Shown: positions 25,007 through 34,541, numbered from the stretch's first letter. The stretch is 64,000 bases of DNA from Thermobifida halotolerans (GCF_003574835.2 NZ_CP063196.1:4712001-4776000), one strand, 5' to 3'. Translations and numbers: made by a program. Notes: generated by a model from the letters alone, not told the origin.

Positions 25007-26380
25007 ATGGAGCGGTCGGTGAACGGCGGACCACGGCTGGTTGCCATCGGCGGAGACGCCGCGGGGATGAGCGCGGCCTCGCAGGCCCGCCGCATCGGCC
25101 CCGGGGAGTTGGAGATCCTCGCCGTGGAGCGTGGACCCGTCACCTCCTATGCGGCGTGCGGTCTTCCCTATCTGGTCGCGAAGACTGTACCGAGTCCGGA
25201 GGACCTGATCGTCCGCGACCCGAAGACCTTCGAACAGGACTTCGCGATCCGGGTACACACCCGGACCGAGGCGACCGACATCGACCTCCAGGGACAGCGG
25301 GTCCACACGGTCGACGCCTCGGGACGGGAGCGTGAGGAACCTTACGATTTCCTCATGATCGCCACCGGGGGTGTGCCGCGCCGCCCGGAACTGCCGGGAG
25401 ACCGCGCCGAGGGGATCTTCGGCGTGCAGACCCTCGAGGACGGGGTCAGGCTCCGCGACTACCTGGACGAGCACCGTCCGCGGCACGCCGTGGTCGTGGG
25501 GGCCGGATACATCGGTCTGGAGATGGCCGAGGCATTCCTGACCAGGAAAATCGAGGTCACCGTACTGGAGGCGGGCCCCGAACCGATGGGCACCCTCGAC
25601 GAGGAGATGGGCGCACTGGTCCGCGAGACGATGGTCTGCATGGGGGCGGACTTCCGTCCGTGGACGCGGGCGATCGGCTTCGAGACCGACCGGGGGCGGG
25701 TGAGCGCGGTGGTGACCGAGGACTCCTCCTACCCGGCGGAGGTCGTGGTGCTGGGCCTGGGGGCTCGCCCCAACAGCGACCTCGCCCGGTCGGCCGGACT
25801 GCGGATCGGGCCGACCGGCGGGATCGCGGTGGACCGGCGTATGCGGACGTCGCAGGAGAACGTCTGGGCGGCCGGGGACTGCGTCGAGACCTTCCACCGG
25901 GTCTCGCGCGAGCCGGTGGCGATCGCGCTGGGAACGCACGCCAACAGGCAGGGCCGGGTCGCGGGCACCAACATCGGTGGCGGATACGCGAGCTTCGGCG
26001 GGGTCGTGGGCACCGCCGTCACCAGGATCTGCGGCCTGGAGGTGGGACGTACCGGCCTGAACGAGGCCGAGGCCCGGGCCGCCGGTTTCGAGTTCGAGTC
26101 GGTGACCGTGGACTCCACCACCCGCGCGGGGTACTTCCCGGGGGCACGTCCGATCACCGTGAGACTGCTCGCCGAACGGCGGACCGGTCGCCTGCTGGGC
26201 GGTCAGATCGTCGGCGGCGAGGGCGCCGCCAAACGGGTGGACGTGCTGGCCACCGCGCTGTGGAACGAGATGGGGGTGGAGGAGGTCGCCGGAATGGACC
26301 TCTCCTACGCCCCGCCGTTCTCCCCGACGTGGGACCCGGTGCTCATCGCCGCGCGCAGACTCGCCGAACGCGCCTACTGA
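25007..26380 (+). CDS. FAD/NAD(P)-dependent oxidoreductase, CoA-disulfide-reductase type
   Basis: 457 residues from ATG 25007 (AGGGGAGG 4 nt upstream; the frame is open to 24938). FAD-binding GGDAAGMSAASQARR at the N-terminus, the single redox Cys51 in SYAACGLPYL, NAD-binding VVVGAGYIGLEMAE, and the second FAD motif NVWAAGDCVE. The lone active-site Cys places it with CoA-disulfide reductase/NADH oxidase/persulfide reductase. Which substrate it uses is undetermined. Confidence 0.87.
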   Translation: MERSVNGGPRLVAIGGDAAGMSAASQARRIGPGELEILAVERGPVTSYAACGLPYLVAKTVPSPEDLIVRDPKTFEQDFAIRVHTRTEATDIDLQGQRVHTVDASGREREEPYDFLMIATGGVPRRPELPGDRAEGIFGVQTLEDGVRLRDYLDEHRPRHAVVVGAGYIGLEMAEAFLTRKIEVTVLEAGPEPMGTLDEEMGALVRETMVCMGADFRPWTRAIGFETDRGRVSAVVTEDSSYPAEVVVLGLGARPNSDLARSAGLRIGPTGGIAVDRRMRTSQENVWAAGDCVETFHRVSREPVAIALGTHANRQGRVAGTNIGGGYASFGGVVGTAVTRICGLEVGRTGLNEAEARAAGFEFESVTVDSTTRAGYFPGARPITVRLLAERRTGRLLGGQIVGGEGAAKRVDVLATALWNEMGVEEVAGMDLSYAPPFSPTWDPVLIAARRLAERAY

Positions 26381-26402
26381 CCCCGACCGGGGACGGTGCC
26401 GT

Positions 26403-27275
26403 TCACAGGCGGACGGTGGTCTCGGCTCCGGAGAGCAGGTGGGCGTGGAACCACTCGGCGAGGGCGCGGTCGGCGAGCACGGTGCCGGGAGTGGGCGGCC
26501 CCGGGTCCAGGCCGGGTTCGGGGCCCAACGCGTGGGCGAGGTCGGGGACCACGATGTGCCGCAGGGTGTGCGGAAGGTGACGGGAGGCCAGGGCGTCGTG
26601 CAGCAGGCGGCCGTGGCCGGGGCGGATGATCTCGTCGTGCTCGCCGTTGACGATGAGCATCGGGGGCTGCGGATCGCGGGAGGCCAGCTCCTCGGCCCGT
26701 TCGGTGAAGTCCAGCCACGTGGCGATCTCGCGGGACTTGTCGCTCCAGTGGTAGGTGATGCCGAGGTGGCGTTCCCGGGCCGCGAGCACCTGCGCCGGGT
26801 CGATGACGGGGTTGACCACGCCCACCGCGCCGACGGGAAGGTCGCCCTCGGCGAGCGCGAGGAACACCGCGGCTCCGCCCGCGCCGACGCCCATCAGACC
26901 GGCGGGGGCCTCGGAGACCGGGAAGGAGCGCCGCAGTTCGGCGACGACCCGGGGCAGTTCGGCCGCGGCCTGCTCCACGACGGGGCCGTACAACTGGATC
27001 AGGTAGTCGGTCTGCCCCAACCGGTTCACCTCGGGGACGCCGCCTTCGGGAAGCCGGTGCCCGAAGAGCGGAAGCCCGAGGTAGAACCGCCAGACGGGCA
27101 GCCCGAGCAGCGGCAGGGTTCCGGCGAGGGCCGCCTCGCTGCGCGGCGGCTCGAAGGCGTGCAGGCCGATGACCATCGGCGCGGACCGGTCGGGGTCGGG
27201 CGGCGGGACCGCGAGATAGGGAACCCCTGCGGCGGTTCCGGTCAATGGTTCGGTGAGTGTGCCGTTGGCTACCAC
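26403..27275 (-). CDS. Alpha/beta-hydrolase-fold protein, nucleophile Ser replaced by Gly
   Basis: 290 residues, GTG start, GAGGAAC upstream. The fold is shown by IGLHAFEPPR, an Asp-containing segment (VNGEHDEIIRPGH) and a His near the end (VPDLAHALGP). The elbow reads LMGVGAGGAAV where active esterases have G-x-S-x-G-G. The nucleotides there are GGC, so the substitution is not a reading slip. It follows the TetR gene on the same strand after 240 bp, and the regulator may control it. Confidence 0.7.
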   Translation of the reverse strand: MVANGTLTEPLTGTAAGVPYLAVPPPDPDRSAPMVIGLHAFEPPRSEAALAGTLPLLGLPVWRFYLGLPLFGHRLPEGGVPEVNRLGQTDYLIQLYGPVVEQAAAELPRVVAELRRSFPVSEAPAGLMGVGAGGAAVFLALAEGDLPVGAVGVVNPVIDPAQVLAARERHLGITYHWSDKSREIATWLDFTERAEELASRDPQPPMLIVNGEHDEIIRPGHGRLLHDALASRHLPHTLRHIVVPDLAHALGPEPGLDPGPPTPGTVLADRALAEWFHAHLLSGAETTVRL

Positions 27276-27516
27276 TGAGAGTTCCTCCCCTGTTCAGACG
27301 CACGCTGCCGCCCGCGTGAGGCGGGTGTGCCGACGCGTTGCGAACCTCGTGGTGGGAAGCGGGTGAAAAGGTCCTGGGTGGACCCGGCCGCGTGAGGCGG
27401 GCGAGGCGCCGTCTTCGTCCCCCGTGGCGACTCGCGCGCTGCCGCTGTGGATCGCAGACCGCACCACGGTCGGGTGGGACAGTGGCTCGCGGTGGTGTCG
27501 GCCGGATTGCGAATAG

Positions 27517-28320
27517 TCATTTTAGCGGTATTTTGTCGGATTCCTCGCTCTGTCGCAGACTCTGACGAGTTCCCCGTTCTGCGCGGAAAAGCTGCTCCAG
27601 GTATCCGCGGACCAGCAGCTTGGTCGAGGAGACGAGACGAGGATCACCTTCGGGGTCGTCGCGGAAAGCCAACTTGAGTACCGCGTCGGCGGCCTCGACC
27701 GCAACGACGGCCGCGAGGTCAAGCTTCTCACCTCCGGCCGCTCCGGCAACGGAAATCAGCAGGTCGCGTAGGCGTGTCGCGATAACCCTGTTGTTCTCGC
27801 GGGTGGAGTCGAGGAGTCGGGTGTCGACCGCGTCGCCAAAGTGCAGGCTGCGGAAGCCCGGTTCGTCGCGGTGCATGGTGATGTACTCGTCGATGATCGC
27901 GTCGACGGTCTCGGTCCAGTGGTCGAAATCCTGTTCCGCGATCCGATTGGCGACCCGCATGCTGAAGACGTCCAGATAACGCAGCCCCAGCGCCTGGGTG
28001 ACGGCCCGCTTGTCCGGGAAGAACTGGTAGACCGAGCCGATCGCGACCCCGGCGCGTTCGGCGATCTTGGTCGTGGTCAGTTCGGCGTAGCCGCCCTCGT
28101 CGAGGAGTTCCGCGCAGGCGTCCAGCATCCGCTGCACCCGCGCCATACTGCGCTGCTGCGCGGGCAGACGGCGCAGGGGCGCATTGACCAGGGACTGGGA
28201 GGTGGGAATGGTCCGGTTTCCCGGGAAAGGGCGCGCGGCGCCTCTCCGCCGCTCGCCGGAGCCGGAACTGTGACGTGGTGCGGGCGGAGTGGCTGAGGAG
28301 GATCGGGAATTGGTTGTCAC
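27517..28320 (-). CDS. TetR-family transcriptional regulator
   Basis: 267 residues from GTG 28320. The N-terminal ~60 residues are Ser/Pro/Arg-rich and may not be translated; an internal ATG at 28146 starts MARVQRMLDACAEL. The HTH is TTKIAERAGVAIGSVYQFFPDK, typical of TetR with the YxFFxxK ending. The C-terminal ligand domain is not assignable. AT-rich DNA lies on both sides (27500-27540 and 28320-28370), where operators are likely. Probable target: itself and the alpha/beta-hydrolase gene downstream. Confidence 0.85.
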   Translation of the reverse strand: MTTNSRSSSATPPAPRHSSGSGERRRGAARPFPGNRTIPTSQSLVNAPLRRLPAQQRSMARVQRMLDACAELLDEGGYAELTTTKIAERAGVAIGSVYQFFPDKRAVTQALGLRYLDVFSMRVANRIAEQDFDHWTETVDAIIDEYITMHRDEPGFRSLHFGDAVDTRLLDSTRENNRVIATRLRDLLISVAGAAGGEKLDLAAVVAVEAADAVLKLAFRDDPEGDPRLVSSTKLLVRGYLEQLFRAERGTRQSLRQSEESDKIPLK

Positions 28321-28592
28321 GGCCTCTATGATGCCTTTCTTAATTCGTTTGGTTCCGTACTATTCAGACTCCAAGGTGTGGACGGTCCGTTTCATGGGAT
28401 TTGGCCACTTGTGGCCGGGGTGAACGCCGGAGCCCGCGGGAACTCCGCAGTCCGGATACCTCAAAGGGGCTGTCCCGATCGTCGGAGAGCGGAGATGGGG
28501 CCCGACGGTTCCGGGACGTGTGGGAGCACCCGCCGACCGCGCGGTGGGAATTCGGCGGGACCGGTCAGCGGCCCTTTCGGTAACGTCAACGC

Positions 28593-29633
28593 ATGGACAA
28601 CCCCAGCGTCCCCCGCGCCGCGGTCGAGAGGTTCATCCAGGACCTGCCCAAGGTGGAACTCCACGTCCACCTGGAGGGCTCGATGCGTCCCCCCGTCTTC
28701 CTGCGGCTCGCCGAGAAGCACGGCGTCCCCGGACTGCCGAGGTCACCCGAGGAGGTGGCGGCCTACTACGAGTTCCGGGACTTCGCCCACTTCATCGAGA
28801 TCTACATCGCCTCGGTCCGGGTGCTGCGCGACGAGGAGGACTTCGCGCTGCTGACCGCGGACGTGGCCGAGCGGCTCGCCGCCCAGAACGTCCGCTACGC
28901 CGAGCTGCACATCAGCCTCTACAACCATCTGGTCCGCGGCATCCCCGCGTCCGTGGTCTTCGCCGGAGTGGAGCACGGGAGGCGCGAGGCCGAACGCGCG
29001 CACGGCATCGGGCTGCGGTGGATTCCCGACTTCCCCGGCGACTACGGGGTGGAGGCGGGAGAGCGGACGCTGGACGCGGTGCTCGCCGACGGTCCCCCCA
29101 GTGTCGTGGGGTTCGGCGTGGGCGGAATGGAGGTGGACCGGACGCCCTTCAGGGGCGTCTACGACCGGGCCCGGGCCGCCGGACTGCACAGCCTGCCGCA
29201 CGCGGGGGAGACCGGCGGACCGCAGAGCGTGTGGACCGCGGTCGAGCTGCTGGGCGCCGAGCGCATCGGGCACGGGATCGACAGCGTGAAGGATCCGCGC
29301 CTGGTCGACCTCCTGTGCGAGAGGCGCATCCCGTTGGACGTGTCCCCCACGTCCAACGTGTGCACCAGAGCCGTCGCCGACATCGTGGAGCACCCGCTGC
29401 CGCGCATGCTGAAGACGGGGTTGACGGTCACGTTGAACTCCGACGACCCGCCCATGTTCGGCACCGACCTGGTGAACGAGTACCGGACCGCGCACGCCCT
29501 CGGACTGGACCTGGCGGACCTGGCGCTGCTGGCGGGCAACGGCGTCGCGGCCTCGTACCTCGACGCCGCGGCCAAGCGCGAGTTGACCGCGGAGATCGAG
29601 TCGGTGCTGGCGGCGGCCCTGGACCCGAGATGA
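28593..29633 (+). CDS. add: Adenosine deaminase
   Basis: 346 residues with all family signatures: HVHLEGS (zinc His pair), LPHAGETGG (His and catalytic Glu), RIGHGI and SDDPPMFGT (zinc Asp). It deaminates adenosine or deoxyadenosine to inosine in purine salvage. ATG 28593 is exactly 6 nt after TAACGT, so the mRNA is probably leaderless; there is no SD. A strong hairpin follows the stop. Confidence 0.93.
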   Translation: MDNPSVPRAAVERFIQDLPKVELHVHLEGSMRPPVFLRLAEKHGVPGLPRSPEEVAAYYEFRDFAHFIEIYIASVRVLRDEEDFALLTADVAERLAAQNVRYAELHISLYNHLVRGIPASVVFAGVEHGRREAERAHGIGLRWIPDFPGDYGVEAGERTLDAVLADGPPSVVGFGVGGMEVDRTPFRGVYDRARAAGLHSLPHAGETGGPQSVWTAVELLGAERIGHGIDSVKDPRLVDLLCERRIPLDVSPTSNVCTRAVADIVEHPLPRMLKTGLTVTLNSDDPPMFGTDLVNEYRTAHALGLDLADLALLAGNGVAASYLDAAAKRELTAEIESVLAAALDPR

Positions 29634-29639
29634 GAAGGC

Positions 29640-29676
29640 GCGGGCCCCGGAGGCGTCGGTCGCTTCCGGGGCCCGC
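29640..29676. terminator. Bidirectional terminator between add and the CapA gene
   Basis: Perfect 12-bp stem GCGGGCCCCGGA (29640-29651) with its complement (29665-29676), 13-nt loop, no T-run. It lies 4 bp after the add stop and 22 bp before the end of the convergent CapA gene. Confidence 0.75.
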
Positions 29677-29697
29677 GGTGTCGGCCGTGCGGGCGGG

Positions 29698-30840
29698 TCA
29701 GACGGCCGGTTCGCCCGGCTCGGCGGTCAGATTGGTCCCGCCGCACTGCTCCCGGTAGCCCTCGAAGCTCGCCACTCCCTGGGAGACGGCGGACTCGTCC
29801 TCGTGCAGGATCGGGATGCCGCCCTGGATCTGGCCGGGCAGCCACTCGTCGTCGAGGATCTTGTCACCCTGGAGGGTGAGCCGCAGCACACCCGTCTCGG
29901 CGGTGGGGCCGCTGAAGTTGTAGAAGACGAAGTTGCCGAGTCCGTAGTGCACGTAGGCGTCGCCCATGTAGCCACCGGGGCTGACCACGTGCGCGTGCCC
30001 GCCCACCACGGCGGTGGCTCCCGCGTCGATGAGCTGCTGGGCGAGCCCGGGGGCGTGCGGCAGCGGGCAGTGGTCGCCCTCCAGGCCCCAGTGCAGGAAC
30101 ACGATGACGGCGTCGGCCCGGGAGCCGGCGTCCTCGACGGCCTGGATGGCGTGGGTGAGCATCTCGCCCTTGGTGGAGGCCAGACCCGGCTTGCCCTCGC
30201 CCGCGGTCCACTCGGAGATCAGGTGGTCGTCCAGCACGTCGGTGGCGCCGATGATGGCCAGGGTGTTCCCGTTGACCTCGAAGAACTCGGGTTCGTAGGC
30301 CTCGCTGAGGTCCCGTCCCGCCCCGATCACCGGGAAGTCCGCGGCCTCGGCGTTGTCGAGGGTGTCGATCAGGCCGTCGGTGCCGTAGTCCATGCCGTGG
30401 TTGTTGGCCACGGTCGCCACGTCGACGCCGGCCGACTCCAGTGCGGTGAAGGCCGTGGCGGGGGCGCGGAAGACGAACTGCTTGCCCGGTGCGGGGGTGC
30501 CGCCGTCGGTGACGGCGGTCTCCAGGTTGACCACGCTGACGTCAGCCTCCTGGAAGACCTCGGAGACCGGTCCCAGGGCGGTGGCCGGGTCGGAGTCCAG
30601 GCGCTGCCGGAGCATCCCCTCGAACATGACGTCACCGCCGATGGCGACGGTGTACGGCTCCTGGGAGGGCTCGGGAGAGGCGGACGGCGTGGGCTCCGCG
30701 GCATCGGGTGGGTCCGCGGCGGCTGCGGGGGCCTCGTCGCCCGAACCGCAGGCTGTGGCGAGCAGAGCCGTGGCCAGCAGCAGCGAGCCGAGGCGGAGCG
30801 GACGACCGTAGGGGCGTGGCGTCTGGGAAAGCGGGGTCAC
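29698..30840 (-). CDS. CapA-family (PGA capsule synthesis-like) lipoprotein
   Basis: 380 residues from GTG 30840, AGGAGA upstream. Signal peptide with lipobox LLATAC (Cys31) followed by an Ala/Pro/Glu linker. Then the metallophosphatase-like CapA fold: IGGDVMFEG, VNLETAVTD, ATVANNHGMDYG and GGHAHVVSP. It should be an outer-face lipoprotein. Related proteins occur in poly-gamma-glutamate capsule loci, but no capB/capC is nearby, so the role is unknown. Confidence 0.85.
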   Translation of the reverse strand: MTPLSQTPRPYGRPLRLGSLLLATALLATACGSGDEAPAAAADPPDAAEPTPSASPEPSQEPYTVAIGGDVMFEGMLRQRLDSDPATALGPVSEVFQEADVSVVNLETAVTDGGTPAPGKQFVFRAPATAFTALESAGVDVATVANNHGMDYGTDGLIDTLDNAEAADFPVIGAGRDLSEAYEPEFFEVNGNTLAIIGATDVLDDHLISEWTAGEGKPGLASTKGEMLTHAIQAVEDAGSRADAVIVFLHWGLEGDHCPLPHAPGLAQQLIDAGATAVVGGHAHVVSPGGYMGDAYVHYGLGNFVFYNFSGPTAETGVLRLTLQGDKILDDEWLPGQIQGGIPILHEDESAVSQGVASFEGYREQCGGTNLTAEPGEPAV

Positions 30841-31100
30841 ACGTATCTCCTGAGAAGCGGATTCGGCCGGTACTGGTAGGACGCGAGAGAGCGGTCCCCC
30901 GTTGTGGACGGGCCGACCGATGAACTTGATTTGTTACGAATGTCGGATTTGACGTCATCGAAACAGACCAGAATCACTACCTTGGGTGATGGTAGTGTGA
31001 CGCGGAGTCCGGGATCGGGAACTGGGGGAGCGGGAACAACGTTACGTCCGCGGTCCCGCGGAAACGGGGGCGGGGGGTTTAACTGGACATACTCATTTTC

Positions 31101-31135
31101 TTGAACAACTCCAGATAGTGGCCTAGGGTGAAGCC
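31101..31135 (+). promoter_or_regulatory. fur promoter, leaderless
   Basis: TTGAAC (31101-31106), a 17-nt spacer and TAGGGT (31124-31129), then 6 nt and the ATG. This is the best -35/-10 pair of the window and puts the transcription start at the start codon. The AT-rich ACTCATTTTC just before and over the -35 is a likely autoregulatory Fur box. Confidence 0.7.
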
Positions 31136-31558
31136 ATGGACGACGTCGCTGCCCTCCGCGCGGCCGGGCTGCGGGTGACCGCCTCCCGCCTGGCGATACT
31201 CGACGCGGTCCGTCAGGGAGACCACCTGGACGCCGACCGTGTGGCGCGTGCTGTCCGGGGCCGGGTCGGACACGTGTCGACCCAGGCGGTCTACGACAGC
31301 CTGCACGCCCTCACCGCCGCCGGACTGCTTCGTCGCATCGAACCCGCGGGTTCCCCCGCCCGGTACGAGACCCGCGTGGGGGACAACCACCACCACCTGG
31401 TCTGCCGCGACTGCGGTGAGGTGACCGACATCGACTGCGTGGTCGGGGAGGCCCCGTGTCTGCTGCCCTCGCAGACGCACGGCTACGCCCTCGACGAGGC
31501 AGAGGTGGTGTTCTGGGGGATCTGCCCCACGTGCCAGGCGGGGGAGCGGACTCGATGA
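31136..31558 (+). CDS. furA: Fur-family regulator (FurA/CatR type)
   Basis: 140 residues. N-terminal winged helix with HVSTQAVYDSLHALTAAGLLRR, the metal site DNHHHLVCRDCGEVTDIDC and a second Cys pair ICPTCQ (structural zinc). It sits 113 bp upstream of the catalase gene. In actinobacteria fur-kat pairs of this kind encode a peroxide-sensing repressor that controls itself and the catalase. The exact metal (Fe or Mn) cannot be read from sequence. Confidence 0.88.
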   Translation: MDDVAALRAAGLRVTASRLAILDAVRQGDHLDADRVARAVRGRVGHVSTQAVYDSLHALTAAGLLRRIEPAGSPARYETRVGDNHHHLVCRDCGEVTDIDCVVGEAPCLLPSQTHGYALDEAEVVFWGICPTCQAGERTR

Positions 31559-31671
31559 CCTGACCCTCCGGGCCTGTCCCGCACGGTGTGCGGCCCGGGG
31601 CCTCTCCATGGACGTCGGTTGACCCGACATCACCGTTTCCGAGGCTGAGCCTTAGCAGAAAGGTATGAGCA

Positions 31672-33120
31672 TTGGTCGCTTACAGCACCGATGACGCCGG
31701 TATCCCGGCCCCGCACGACGGCCTCTCGCAGTCGGTCGGCCCCAACGGCCCCCTGCTGCTCCAGGACCACTTCCTGATCCAGAAGATGGCCCACTTCAAC
31801 CGTGAGCGCGTGCCCGAGCGCGTGGTGCACGCCAAGGGCGGCGGAGCCTTCGGTGAGCTGGAGATCACCGAGGACGTCAGCCAGTACACGCGGGCCGACC
31901 TGTTCCAGAAGGGCAGGAAGACCCCGCTGCTCCTCCGCTTCTCGACCGTCGCCGGCGAGCTGGGCAGCGCCGACACCGCTCGCGACCCGCGCGGCTTCGC
32001 CCTGAAGTTCTACACCGAGCAGGGCAACTACGACATCGTCGGCAACAACACGCCGATCTTCTTCATCCGGGATCCCTCGAAGTTCTCCGACTTCATCCAC
32101 TCGCAGAAGCGGCGCGCCGACAACCAGCTGCGCGACAACAACATGCAGTGGGACTTCTGGACGCTCAACCCCGAGTCGGCGCACCAGGTCTCCTTCCTGA
32201 TGACCGACCGCGGCACCCCGAAGACCTGGCGCCACATGCACGGCTTCGGCAGCCACACCTTCATGTGGTACAACGCCAACGGTGAGAAGTTCTGGGTGAA
32301 GTACCACTTCAAGACCGAGCAGGGCATCGAGAACCTGACCGCCGCCGAGGCCAAGGCGATGGAGGCCGAGGACCCCGACGCGCACCGCCGTGACCTGTGG
32401 GAGAGCATCAAGAGGGGTGACTACCCCGCCTGGACGGTCAACGTCCAGATCATGCCCTTCGAGGAGGCCGCCGACTACCGGTTCAACCCGTTCGACCTCA
32501 CCAAGGTGTGGCCGCACAGCGACTACCCGGAGATCACCATCGGCCGGTTCGTCCTCAACCGGAACCCGGAGAACTACTTCGCCGAGATCGAGCAGGCGGC
32601 GTTCGAGCCCTCCAACCTGGTTCCGGGTGTGGCCGGCAGCCCCGACAAGATGCTGCAGGGGCGGCTGTTCTCCTACCCGGACACCCACCGCTACCGGATC
32701 GGTCCCAACTACCTGCAGTTGCCGGTCAACCGGCCGAAGTCGCCGGTCCGCAGCTACAACTACGACGGGCCGATGGCGTACTACAACAACCCCGACCCGG
32801 TGTACGCGCCGAACACCGCGGGCGGCCCCGAGGCCCAGCCCGACCTGTTCAAGGGCGAGGAGTACCACGTGGCGGGTGAGATCGTCCGCTCCGCCTACAC
32901 CCTCCACAAGGAGGACGACGACTTCGGCCAGGCGCGCACGCTGTGGGAGAAGGTCCTCTCCGACACCGACCGCGCCAACATGGTGGACAACATCGTCGGC
33001 CACGCCTCGGCGCCCGAGGTCACCGACGACATGAAGAAGCGCGTCGTCGAGTACTGGACCAACATCCACCCGGACCTGGGCGGCGGCGTCGCCAAGGGAC
33101 TGGGAGTCCAGCAGGCCTAG
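31672..33120 (+). CDS. katA: Catalase (monofunctional haem, small-subunit clade)
   Basis: 482 residues. Catalytic His in RVVHAKGGGAFG, Asn in GNNTPIFFIRD, and the proximal haem Tyr in RLFSYPDTHRYRIG. TTG 31672 is taken as the start. An ATG 7 nt upstream (31665) opens a different frame that ends after 9 codons, so initiation may be indirect. AAAGG lies 9 nt before the TTG. A candidate TTGACC-N16-GAGGCT promoter is at 31619-31646. Probably controlled by the adjacent FurA. Confidence 0.93.
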   Translation: MVAYSTDDAGIPAPHDGLSQSVGPNGPLLLQDHFLIQKMAHFNRERVPERVVHAKGGGAFGELEITEDVSQYTRADLFQKGRKTPLLLRFSTVAGELGSADTARDPRGFALKFYTEQGNYDIVGNNTPIFFIRDPSKFSDFIHSQKRRADNQLRDNNMQWDFWTLNPESAHQVSFLMTDRGTPKTWRHMHGFGSHTFMWYNANGEKFWVKYHFKTEQGIENLTAAEAKAMEAEDPDAHRRDLWESIKRGDYPAWTVNVQIMPFEEAADYRFNPFDLTKVWPHSDYPEITIGRFVLNRNPENYFAEIEQAAFEPSNLVPGVAGSPDKMLQGRLFSYPDTHRYRIGPNYLQLPVNRPKSPVRSYNYDGPMAYYNNPDPVYAPNTAGGPEAQPDLFKGEEYHVAGEIVRSAYTLHKEDDDFGQARTLWEKVLSDTDRANMVDNIVGHASAPEVTDDMKKRVVEYWTNIHPDLGGGVAKGLGVQQA

Positions 33121-33668
33121 CCGTCCCCGCCGGAGCGCGGTGACGCGCTCCGGCCGCGACGAGCCCCGGTCGAGGACCCTTCGCGGGTACCCGGCCGGGG
33201 CTTCGCCGTCTCCGGGCGGCGGACCGCGGCAGTGGCGGTCCGCCGCCTTCCGCATTCGGTACGGACAATTGCGCGCACACCGCTCCCCGGACCCGCGACA
33301 ACGAATTTGCTTAGTAATTCGCCGGAGAGATATGTGCTGCTTGGGGGGGTTTCCGGCGCTGTGGCAGTGTCTGCGAAGGTGGATCGGTAGGAAATTTGAC
33401 CAACAGACCCGTGAGTTTTGTGGAAGCTCTTGCAGAAAGTCTCGCGGAAAGCCGAGAAGCTGCTAACGTTACGGTCGGTCAGCGATCTGGAGCGGACCGT
33501 CGCTCTTTTTGGTTGGTCCGCCGTCAACCGGTTGGATCGCCCCCGTCGCTGTAGACAACATTCAAGCTTTGGATGTCGGGCCGTGGTTCACCGATCCCGC
33601 TCACGGTGACTCTTTGTGCTCAGTCATTCTCACTGGGTAGTGCAGTTAGCGAAAGGTCATACCGGAAC
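33121..33668. other. Long upstream region of the chaplin-like gene
   Basis: 548 bp with no gene. After the katA terminator it becomes AT-richer from about 33290 and holds short repeats and a GCGGACC/GGTCCGC hairpin near 33495-33520 with a T-rich loop. A long untranslated or operator-rich region is common before developmentally regulated genes, but no known motif is recognised. Confidence 0.45.
33129..33154 (+). terminator. Terminator after katA
   Basis: GCCGGAGCGCG pairs perfectly with CGCGCTCCGGC around a GTGA loop, 9 bp after the katA stop. No T-run, as usual in this window. Confidence 0.7.
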
Positions 33669-34484
33669 ATGCGTAAGACAATGCTCGCCACCGCCTCAAC
33701 CGCCGTGCTCACGGCCGGTCTGGTGGCCGGGTTCGCCTCCCCTGCCTTCGCGGGTCAGACGGTCAGCGGCAACCAGATCAACATTCCGGTGGATGTCGCC
33801 GTCGACGTCTGCGGCAACGCCATCTCGGTCGTCGGGGAGGCCAGGGCCCAGTGCACGGTGATCGTCGACGCGCTCCAGGAGGCCTCCGAGGACGGCGAGG
33901 GCGGCGAGACGACCGCGGAGGGCGGTGACAGCGTCGCCAGCGGCAACCGGATCAACATTCCGGTGGATGTCGCCGTCGACGTCTGCGGCAACGCCATCTC
34001 GGTCGTCGGGGAGGCCAGGGCCCAGTGCACGGAGGTCGCCGAGGCGCTCCAGGAGGCCTCCGAGGGCGGCGAGAGCGGCGAGAGCGGCGAGACGGCCGCG
34101 GAGGAGACCGGTGGCTCCAACGCCTCCGGGAACGACGACGTCCTCAGTGACAACGAGGTCAACGCCCCCGTGAACGCCGATGTCGACGTCTGCGGCAACT
34201 CGGTCGCCGTCCTGGGCTCCGCCGAGGCCGACTGCGAGGAGACCGCCCAGGCGGAGGAGCCCACCGGGGTCGAAGAAGGCGCCGAGACTCCCCAGGAGTC
34301 GGGGACCGCCGAGGAGCCCGCCGACGACAAGCCCGCTCAGGAGACCAGGGAGGTGGCGACCGACGAGACCCTGCCGGTGACCGGCGCCGCTCTCGGCGGT
34401 CTGGTCGCCGCCGCGGTCGCGGCCCTCGGCGGCGGCGGCGCGGCCATGTACCTCTCCCGCAGGAAGAAGGCGACCGAGGACTGA
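33669..34484 (+). CDS. Chaplin-like cell-wall protein, three modules, LPXTG sorting signal
   Basis: 271 residues from ATG 33669. Signal peptide ending SPAFA, then three chaplin-like modules. The first two carry VDVCGNAISVVGEARAQC, and the third is the diverged VDVCGNSVAVLG...C. Each has the two Cys of chaplins. Glu/Gly-rich acidic spacers separate them. The C-terminus has LPVTG, a hydrophobic helix and RRKK, a sortase signal. Chaplins coat aerial hyphae with amyloid and long ones are wall-anchored. Modules 1 and 2 are near-identical at DNA level (83 bp exact, 174-bp period). Confidence 0.87.
   Translation: MRKTMLATASTAVLTAGLVAGFASPAFAGQTVSGNQINIPVDVAVDVCGNAISVVGEARAQCTVIVDALQEASEDGEGGETTAEGGDSVASGNRINIPVDVAVDVCGNAISVVGEARAQCTEVAEALQEASEGGESGESGETAAEETGGSNASGNDDVLSDNEVNAPVNADVDVCGNSVAVLGSAEADCEETAQAEEPTGVEEGAETPQESGTAEEPADDKPAQETREVATDETLPVTGAALGGLVAAAVAALGGGGAAMYLSRRKKATED
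33776..34032 (+). repeat. Tandem 174-bp repeat inside the chaplin gene
   Basis: 33776-33858 and 33950-34032 are identical over 83 bp with an offset of 174 bp (58 codons). GCGCTCCAGGAGGCCTCCGAG also repeats. The identity at synonymous positions indicates recent duplication or gene conversion of a chaplin module. Confidence 0.85.
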
Positions 34485-34509
34485 GGCAGACCTCCTCCGT
34501 CATCCGTGT

Positions 34510-34541
34510 CCGTGCCCCCGGCCGATCGGCCGGGGGCACGG
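34510..34541 (+). terminator. Terminator after the chaplin gene
   Basis: CCGTGCCCCCGGCC (34510-34523) pairs perfectly with its complement (34528-34541) around GATC, followed by AGTTGTTC. Confidence 0.75.
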
